Below are positions 6,182-11,355 of a DNA stretch of 11,355 bases, in pieces (the stretch's first letter is position 1; each line of letters begins with the position of its first letter). This stretch comes from Sphaerochaeta sp. (lineage in GTDB: Bacteria > Spirochaetota > Spirochaetia > Sphaerochaetales > Sphaerochaetaceae): the NCBI GenBank assembly GCA_023228445.1, contig JALOBD010000069.1, positions 1-11,355 on the forward strand, given 5' to 3'. Below the pieces are notes generated by a model. That model was not told the origin of the DNA. It ran no database searches and saw only the letters and a list, made by a program, of their open reading frames with translations. The position numbers and the translations under genes were made by a program.

Positions 6182-9100
6182 ATGAAGACGGTACAGAACG
6201 AGACGGTGAGGATTTGGGAAGAGAGTGTTATCATACCAACATATGAAACCGGAAAACCCGATGTAAATCCGATGTTCTTTGAGCGGCGGGTTTATCAGGG
6301 AAGCTCGGGCAAGGTCTACCCACTACCGGTCACCGAGACCCTCCTTGGCGAAAAGAAGTCCAAGGAATATACCGCAGTTTTCTTGGAGAACAGATATCTG
6401 AAGATCATGCTGCTTCCCCAACTCGGCGGAAGAATCCAACGTGCAATCGACAAGACAAACGGATACGACTTCGTCTACTACAACCACGTGGTCAAACCAG
6501 CGCTGGTGGGGCTTGCCGGCCCATGGATTTCAGGAGGCATTGAGTTCAACTGGCCGCAGCACCATCGACCATCGACGTTCCTCCCCATCGAATACCACCT
6601 CCAGGAGAGTGAGGATGGATCGGCCACCCTCTTTGTCGGAGAGACCGATGTCATGTACGGGACCAAGGGGATGGCGGCGATCACGCTCTACCCAGAGCGC
6701 GCCTACATCGAGATTCGAGGGCGCCTCTACAACCCGACCACGATGGACCAAACCTTCCTCTGGTGGGCCAATCCCGCCGTTGCCGTCAATGAGCACACCT
6801 TCTCGGTCTTCCCCCCTGACGTACACGCCGTGATGGACCACGGCAAACGAGCCGTGAGCACCTTCCCCATCGCCACCGGAGAGTACTACAAGTTCGACTA
6901 CTCGGCGGGTGTCGATATCTCCCGATACAAGAACATCCAGGTTCCCACCTCGTATATGGCGTACCAATCAAAGTATGACTTCATCGGAAACTTCGATGAA
7001 GGGCGTCAAGCGGGCCTCTTGCACATCGCCGACCACCATATCTCGGTGGGAAAGAAGCAGTGGACGTGGGGCAATGGCGACTTTGGTCAAGCGTGGGACC
7101 GGAACCTGACTGATGAGGATGGCCCCTACATTGAATTGATGACCGGCGTCTACACCGACAACCAACCCGATTTCACCTGGCTTGCACCCCACGAGGAGAA
7201 GACCTTCACCCAGTACTTCATGCCGTACAAAGAGGTCGGCAGGGTCACCGATGCCAACGAACAGGTGGTGGTGCGCTACGAGCAGACTGGCGACAACGCA
7301 GAGCTCTCTGTCTATGCCACGCAACCGTACCCCAGCGCCTCGATCACCGTCACCGGTGCAGGCAAGACGCTGTGGGAAGTGCAGGCCGACTTGGGCCCGG
7401 AGGCACTCCTGAACAAAACGGTTTCGCTTGGTGCCCTCCCCATCGAGGATACCGTGCTCACCGTCGTCGATGAACACGGGTTCCCCTTGATCACCGTCAC
7501 CGTCGAACGGCATGAGGACAAGCCGCTGCCCGAGCCTGCAAAGCCACTGCCACCGCCTGCCGAGCTGAAGAGCACCGAAGAGCTCTACCTGGCGGCAGTC
7601 CACCTCATCCAGTACCGCCACGCCAGCGCTTCTCCCGCCGATTACTACCTCGAGGGGCTGCGGCGAGACCCCAGTGACGCCAGGCTCAACGATGGGTGGG
7701 GCCAGTATCTCTACCGACAGGGGCGATTCGAAGAGAGCCTCCCCTTCTTTGATCGTGCCATCGACAAACTCCAATGGAAAAACCCCAACCCACAGAGCTG
7801 CAAGCCGTTCCTCCACCGAGGCCTGGCCCTGCTCATGCTCGATCGCAGCGATGAAGCCTACGACTCAATCTTTAAGGCGGTATGGTCGGCCGACACCCAA
7901 AACGTCGCCTGGTACTACCTTGCGTGCCTTGCAGCGCGAAAAAACCGGCTGGCCCAAGCCCTTGAATTCGTAGGAAAGGCCCTCGTCTTCAATGCACACG
8001 ACATGAAGAGTCGCCTCTTGAAGACGGTCTTGTTGCGCAGGATGGGGGTAGAGCGCCAAGAGTGGTTGAGCGAAAGTCTTCGCATCGACCCCTTGGACCT
8101 CGGCATCGCCTATGAGGCGGCAATGGCGTGCGGCAATCTGGAGGAGTGGAAGAAGCTGATGCGCAGCGAAGGCAGAAACTATCGTCTGCTCGCCTTCCGC
8201 TATACGGAGATGGGAGATGGTGAGGCAGCGCTCACGATCCTTGACCAAGGGCCGGCCGACCATCCGATGACGTGGTATGCCAAAGGGTGGATCACCTATC
8301 GGCACACCAACGACCTTGAGCAGGCGCTCGCCTCCTATCGCCAGGGCGAGACGTGCTCCAGCGCGTACTGCTTTCCCAATACCCTGGAGGAGTTGGTCGT
8401 CCTCACTCACGCTGCCCGCGTCAATCGGGACGGCTCTTATGCCCACTACTACCTGGGCAACCTCCTCTATGATGCCAAGCGACATGAGGAGGCACTGGCC
8501 TGTTGGCAGCGCTCTGCTCTGCTCAACGAGGAGTTTGCCACGGTTCACCGCAACCTCGCCATCGCCTACCACAACCAAACCAAAGACCTCAATGCGGCGT
8601 TCAGCGCCATCAGTCGAGCCCAACAGCTCGATGACCAGGATGCCAGGGTCCTCCTTGAGCGCGATCAGATGGCCGAGCGTTTGGCCCATACCCCCCTCGA
8701 CCGCCTCACCTTCCTCGACCGCTACCCCCATGTGGTGGCAAAACGGGACGACCTCTTCCTTCGCCACATCATGCTCCTCAACTGTCTGGATCGTGCAGAA
8801 GAAGCGTATGCAGCGATCATGAGCCGCTCATTCCACCCGTGGGAAGGGGGTGAGGGCCTCGTCAGTGGCCAGTATGTGCTCTCCTTGGTCACCATGGCAG
8901 AGCGCGCGCTCAATGCACACGACGGGTTGGGTGCCATCGACCTGTTGAAACAGACCCTCACCTGGCCGGTCAACCTGGGAGAGGGTCGGTTACCCCAGAC
9001 GCAGGACAACATCGCCTGTTACCACCTGGGCAACGCCTACTCCCTCATGGGAGACGACGAGCAAGCCCGCCACTGGTGGCAACGTGCGTCGACAGGCCTT

Positions 9101-9493
9101 GAAAAGCCGGCACCCGCCCACTACTACCACGACCAACCCTCCGACACGATCTTCTACCAGGGTCTTGCACTGTTGAGGCTGGCAAGAGCGGATGAAGCCT
9201 CCAAGCGCTTCAACATGCTGGTCTCGTACGGCAGGAAGCACCAGTTTGATGAGGTGAAGCCCGACTTCTTCGCTGTCTCGCTGCCCGAGACCTCGGTCTA
9301 CCACAACGACGAGGCACAGCTGCACCTCCACCACTGCCACTACCTCTTGGCGTTGGGCAATCTCGGTCTTGGCAACGTTGGTGAAGCTGAGGCGCTCCTC
9401 ACTACGATAGCAAGAGAGAACCCGAGTCATCAGGGGGCGTTGAAAGCGCTGGCACTCTGCAAGGAGGGTATCAATCGGGAAGCGGGGAGGTAG
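6182..9493 (+). CDS. DUF5107-like protein with C-terminal tetratricopeptide repeats, putative carbohydrate-active
   Basis: A large protein of 1103 residues. The N-terminal part (about 1-355) resembles the DUF5107 family, with landmarks LPQLGGRIQRAIDK (78-91), the stretch from GPWISGGIEFNWP to HHRPSTFLPIEY (113-138), FLWWANPAVAV (192-202) and WTWGNGDFGQAWDRNLTDEDGPYIELMTG (from 294). I believe this family has a mutarotase-like beta-sandwich. A linking beta-rich region (360-445) and a Pro-rich hinge (447-460) lead to a long alpha-helical solenoid (about 465-1095). Clear TPR-like units are visible, such as SYAHYYLGNLLYDAKRHEEALACWQRSALLN (from 752) and NIACYHLGNAYSLMGDDEQARHWWQRAS (from 943). 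There is no signal peptide, so it is probably cytoplasmic. ATG 6182 is chosen over GTG 6143 because AAGGAGGG lies directly upstream. The substrate is unknown. Its place between an AraC-type regulator and an epimerase/AraH pair suggests a role in sugar or glycoside metabolism. Confidence 0.82.
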   Translation: MKTVQNETVRIWEESVIIPTYETGKPDVNPMFFERRVYQGSSGKVYPLPVTETLLGEKKSKEYTAVFLENRYLKIMLLPQLGGRIQRAIDKTNGYDFVYYNHVVKPALVGLAGPWISGGIEFNWPQHHRPSTFLPIEYHLQESEDGSATLFVGETDVMYGTKGMAAITLYPERAYIEIRGRLYNPTTMDQTFLWWANPAVAVNEHTFSVFPPDVHAVMDHGKRAVSTFPIATGEYYKFDYSAGVDISRYKNIQVPTSYMAYQSKYDFIGNFDEGRQAGLLHIADHHISVGKKQWTWGNGDFGQAWDRNLTDEDGPYIELMTGVYTDNQPDFTWLAPHEEKTFTQYFMPYKEVGRVTDANEQVVVRYEQTGDNAELSVYATQPYPSASITVTGAGKTLWEVQADLGPEALLNKTVSLGALPIEDTVLTVVDEHGFPLITVTVERHEDKPLPEPAKPLPPPAELKSTEELYLAAVHLIQYRHASASPADYYLEGLRRDPSDARLNDGWGQYLYRQGRFEESLPFFDRAIDKLQWKNPNPQSCKPFLHRGLALLMLDRSDEAYDSIFKAVWSADTQNVAWYYLACLAARKNRLAQALEFVGKALVFNAHDMKSRLLKTVLLRRMGVERQEWLSESLRIDPLDLGIAYEAAMACGNLEEWKKLMRSEGRNYRLLAFRYTEMGDGEAALTILDQGPADHPMTWYAKGWITYRHTNDLEQALASYRQGETCSSAYCFPNTLEELVVLTHAARVNRDGSYAHYYLGNLLYDAKRHEEALACWQRSALLNEEFATVHRNLAIAYHNQTKDLNAAFSAISRAQQLDDQDARVLLERDQMAERLAHTPLDRLTFLDRYPHVVAKRDDLFLRHIMLLNCLDRAEEAYAAIMSRSFHPWEGGEGLVSGQYVLSLVTMAERALNAHDGLGAIDLLKQTLTWPVNLGEGRLPQTQDNIACYHLGNAYSLMGDDEQARHWWQRASTGLEKPAPAHYYHDQPSDTIFYQGLALLRLARADEASKRFNMLVSYGRKHQFDEVKPDFFAVSLPETSVYHNDEAQLHLHHCHYLLALGNLGLGNVGEAEALLTTIARENPSHQGALKALALCKEGINREAGR

Positions 9494-10370
9494 TCACCTC
9501 CATGCGCCACGTCTCGGTGGCATGGGGCTTCAGCAGATGCGAAGCCCCATACTCTCGGGCGTTGGAGGGAGAGTCCATGGGGGCGGTGGCCGGCTCGATG
9601 CCGATAGAGCGCTGATCCTGCCACCCTCCCTCACTGATCCAGACCCCCAGGTAGGGGACACGGGCTGTATCAAAGCGGATGGTCGTGGTAATGCGGTGTA
9701 CGCCATCGACGACCCTCACCCACCCATTTTGCAGTGGACGGGCGGTATACCACTTGCCACACAGACCGGAGTCAGGAAAGAAGGAGCAACATCGGTCGAA
9801 CAGACGCTCCTGATGCGTGATCAGCTGTCCCTTTGGCCCGAAGATTCCGCCCTCATAGGCGTTGATAACCGTGTCCACCTCGTCAGGCAGCTCGAGTGAA
9901 ATCCCACGGTGGAGGGCAAAGAGCATGTGGGCTGCCCACAGCACCTCCACCGGGTAGGGGGTGAGGTTGGTCACCGTGTATCCCAGTTCCACCGTCGGTC
10001 CATTCAGCCGCACCGTCCGCATGAACCGATAGGGGAATGAGGTTCCCAACACCTCGGTGGTGATCACACCATCACAGAGTGTGCCAAGGTGCGGCAATGA
10101 CCAGAGATCGCCATGGTCGGGAAATGCAATCGGCCCCCAGGGCAGCGATGTGCAGGTGTCCGCATCGATTGTCGGGAACATCTCGTCAAACCCGTAGGAG
10201 TCGGCAAGGGTGAACCGTACCGGCCAAGATGAAGGAGAGGGCTGGGGGACCGACTCCGGCTTGCCGACCAAGAGGTCGATCCCCTTCTCCAGATAGGTGA
10301 GCCTGGTGATCTTCGCCCCTCGTTGGGCATCGACCTCAAGGCGCAGCGTTTCGTTCTCAAGTGTCAGCAT
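9471..10370 (-). CDS. Aldose 1-epimerase (galactose mutarotase)-like protein
   Basis: The protein has 299 residues, a normal length for the mutarotase superfamily, and interconverts alpha and beta anomers of a sugar if its family function holds. Expected landmarks appear in order: an N-terminal strand with RGAKITRL (17-24), GFDEMFPTID (60-69), FPDHGDLWSLP (83-93, with His86), NLTPYPVEVLWAAHMLFAL (135-153, catalytic-type His148), and SIGIEPATAPMDS (255-267, catalytic-type Glu259). The cytoplasm is likely because no signal peptide is present. The frame runs on upstream to 10586, but that part is an Arg/His-rich shadow of the permease gene. ATG 10368-10370 starts the recognisable fold and lies 14 bases after the araH stop, so the two are co-transcribed. 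The ribosome-binding site is weak and sits in a short palindrome (10372-10383). The 3' end overlaps the DUF5107-like gene by 23 bases. Confidence 0.85.
   Translation of the reverse strand: MLTLENETLRLEVDAQRGAKITRLTYLEKGIDLLVGKPESVPQPSPSSWPVRFTLADSYGFDEMFPTIDADTCTSLPWGPIAFPDHGDLWSLPHLGTLCDGVITTEVLGTSFPYRFMRTVRLNGPTVELGYTVTNLTPYPVEVLWAAHMLFALHRGISLELPDEVDTVINAYEGGIFGPKGQLITHQERLFDRCCSFFPDSGLCGKWYTARPLQNGWVRVVDGVHRITTTIRFDTARVPYLGVWISEGGWQDQRSIGIEPATAPMDSPSNAREYGASHLLKPHATETWRMEVTTSPLPD
9486..9550. terminator. Hairpin cluster at the tail-to-tail junction of the DUF5107-like and epimerase genes
   Basis: Three hairpins follow each other at the end of the DUF5107-like gene. The first is GGAGGT/ACCTCC (9486-9501, 4-base loop), which spans the stop codon. 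The second is CATGCGCCAC/GTGGCATG (9501-9524, with a two-base bulge), which competes with the third. The third is a perfect 10-bp stem, ATGGGGCTTC/GAAGCCCCAT (9522-9550, 9-base loop). None is followed by a T-tract in either direction, so these are not classical intrinsic terminators. They may slow polymerase or protect the 3' ends of the converging transcripts. They also lie in the coding sequence of the epimerase gene. Confidence 0.4.
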
Positions 10371-10384
10371 GAGAGAGCTCTCTA

Positions 10385-11353
10385 TCAGACCTTCCTCGTC
10401 TGTTGTTTGAACTGGTCGATGAGTACGGCGACCAGCAGGATGAATCCCCGGACAACGTACTGGTAGAAGGTTGGGATATTCATCAGGTTCATGGCGTTCT
10501 GCACGGTACCCATGATGAGTACTCCGACAATCGCCCCCATGATCGGTGCCACCCCTCCCGAAAGCGAGACGCCTCCCAACACACACGCCGAGATCACATC
10601 AAGGGAGAATCCCTGTGATGTGTTGGGCTGCCCGCTCGTCATTCGGGAGGCAAGCACCACCCCGGCAAACCCTGCCATCAAACCCTGGAGGGAGAAAATG
10701 ACAATCCGTGCTCGATCGACGTTGATCCCTGACAGACGGGCCGCCTCTTTGTTCCCGCCGATGGCAACCGTGTTCTTGCCGAACGTCGTTGACCGCATCA
10801 GGACGGCGAAGATGACAAAACAGATGATCGTGATCCAGATCGGAGCCGGGACACCCAAGATCATGCCGTTGCCCAGGACGAAGAAGCGGTAGTTGCCGAT
10901 GGAACGTGCCTCCCCTCCGGCAACGATGAATGCCAAACCGCGGACTATCTGGCTCATGGCCAGCGTGGTTATCAGCGCGTTGATACGCCCCTTTGCAATG
11001 ATCAGGCCGTTGAAGAAGCCGATGAACCCGCCACCCAACACTCCCAGGATGATGCCGAGCATCACGTTGTTGGTCGAGTTGATCACCACCGCCGCCGTCA
11101 CCCCACTGAAGGCGACGATGTTCTCAACCGAGAGGTCGAAGTCACCGGAGGCAAGACAGAAGAGCATCGTGCAAGAGACCATCCCAACCATCGAGACAGA
11201 GAGGCCGAGGCCGATCATGTTGCGCCACGTCAAAAAGTACGGTACGAAGATTGACAGCAGCAAGAACAAGACGATAAAGATGACAAGCATTCCCGAATCT
11301 TCCCAAATTGCCTTCAAGCTCCCCGACAGTGAGCGCCCTCGTGGTTGTATCAT
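10385..11353 (-). CDS. araH: L-arabinose-type ABC transporter permease AraH
   Basis: The 322-residue integral membrane protein belongs to the RbsC/AraH sugar permease family (BPD_transp_2). Compared from memory with E. coli AraH it shares long stretches: GMLVIF (21-26), MLFCLASGDFDLSV (63-76), INALITTLAMSQIVRGLAFI (124-143), GVPAPIWIT (167-175), the coupling loop AIGGNKEAARLSGI (197-210), ILASRMTSGQP-like VLASRMTSGQP (233-243), SACVLGGVSLSGG (255-267) and NAMNLMNI (286-293). About nine or ten hydrophobic segments are visible. It would move a pentose across the inner membrane together with an AraG-type ATPase and an AraF-type binding protein, both presumably encoded beyond the right edge. The start ATG at 11351-11353 lies 2 bases from the window end, so its ribosome-binding site cannot be seen and a longer N-terminus is possible. 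Substrate specificity for L-arabinose is likely but not proven. Confidence 0.9.
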   Translation of the reverse strand: MIQPRGRSLSGSLKAIWEDSGMLVIFIVLFLLLSIFVPYFLTWRNMIGLGLSVSMVGMVSCTMLFCLASGDFDLSVENIVAFSGVTAAVVINSTNNVMLGIILGVLGGGFIGFFNGLIIAKGRINALITTLAMSQIVRGLAFIVAGGEARSIGNYRFFVLGNGMILGVPAPIWITIICFVIFAVLMRSTTFGKNTVAIGGNKEAARLSGINVDRARIVIFSLQGLMAGFAGVVLASRMTSGQPNTSQGFSLDVISACVLGGVSLSGGVAPIMGAIVGVLIMGTVQNAMNLMNIPTFYQYVVRGFILLVAVLIDQFKQQTRKV

Positions 11354-11355
11354 AC

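Noticed and set aside
7865..8767. Long 300-codon open frame on the minus strand inside the DUF5107-like gene
   Set aside because: Long antisense frames are common in GC-rich genes. This one follows the codon structure of the sense gene and shows no domain, signal or ribosome-binding site.
10372..10383. 12-bp palindrome AGAGAGCTCTCT between araH and the epimerase gene
   Set aside because: It has no loop and a low-complexity repeat character, so a stable RNA hairpin is unlikely. It may weakly affect the epimerase ribosome-binding site, but nothing supports a specific role.

Overview
The window reads as chromosomal DNA of a Gram-negative-type (double-membrane) bacterium of moderately high GC content. 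It encodes an outer-membrane beta-barrel protein, a zinc ABC importer with its Fur-family regulator, and a sugar ABC importer. An AraH-type permease, a DUF5107-like protein with tandem TPRs, and a multi-TM LuxR-type regulator together suggest a host-associated or anaerobic sugar fermenter; a Sphaerochaeta-like spirochaete is my best guess. That placement is inference from gene content and general sequence character, not from a marker gene. No rRNA, tRNA, CRISPR array, insertion sequence or phage gene was seen.

Layout. (1) Positions 3-938 (+) hold the C-terminal part of an outer-membrane beta-barrel protein. It is followed, across a strong hairpin at 951-988, by a seven-TM protein with a C-terminal LuxR-type HTH (975-1892, +). 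(2) Positions 1873-4760 (-) hold a compact zinc operon transcribed in the order znuA, znuC, znuB, zur. Its genes overlap by 4, 8 and 4 bases. A promoter candidate and a 15-bp palindrome that could be the Zur operator lie just upstream of znuA (4780-4808). (3) Positions 4809-5168 are a non-coding, lower-GC gap with a perfect 17-bp palindrome. (4) Positions 5169-10370 and beyond hold a sugar module. An AraC-family regulator (-) is divergent from a 1103-residue DUF5107-like/TPR protein (+). That gene runs tail to tail into an aldose-1-epimerase-like gene (-), which lies directly downstream of an AraH-type permease gene (-) at the window edge.

Working together. The zinc genes form a self-contained circuit: ZnuA captures zinc, ZnuB and ZnuC import it, and the co-transcribed Fur-family protein probably shuts the operon down when zinc is sufficient. 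The sugar genes suggest import of L-arabinose or a similar sugar by AraFGH, whose binding protein and ATPase would lie beyond the right edge. A mutarotase would interconvert anomers, and the AraC-type protein is a likely local regulator. The DUF5107-like/TPR protein is the least understood member. It lacks a signal peptide and probably acts on, or senses, a carbohydrate in the cytoplasm.

Most unusual signals: a 17-bp-stem hairpin that buries the ribosome-binding site and start codon of the 7TM-LuxR gene; the large DUF5107-like/TPR protein; a perfect palindrome and a probable Zur box upstream of znuA; and a cluster of hairpins where the DUF5107-like and epimerase genes overlap tail to tail.
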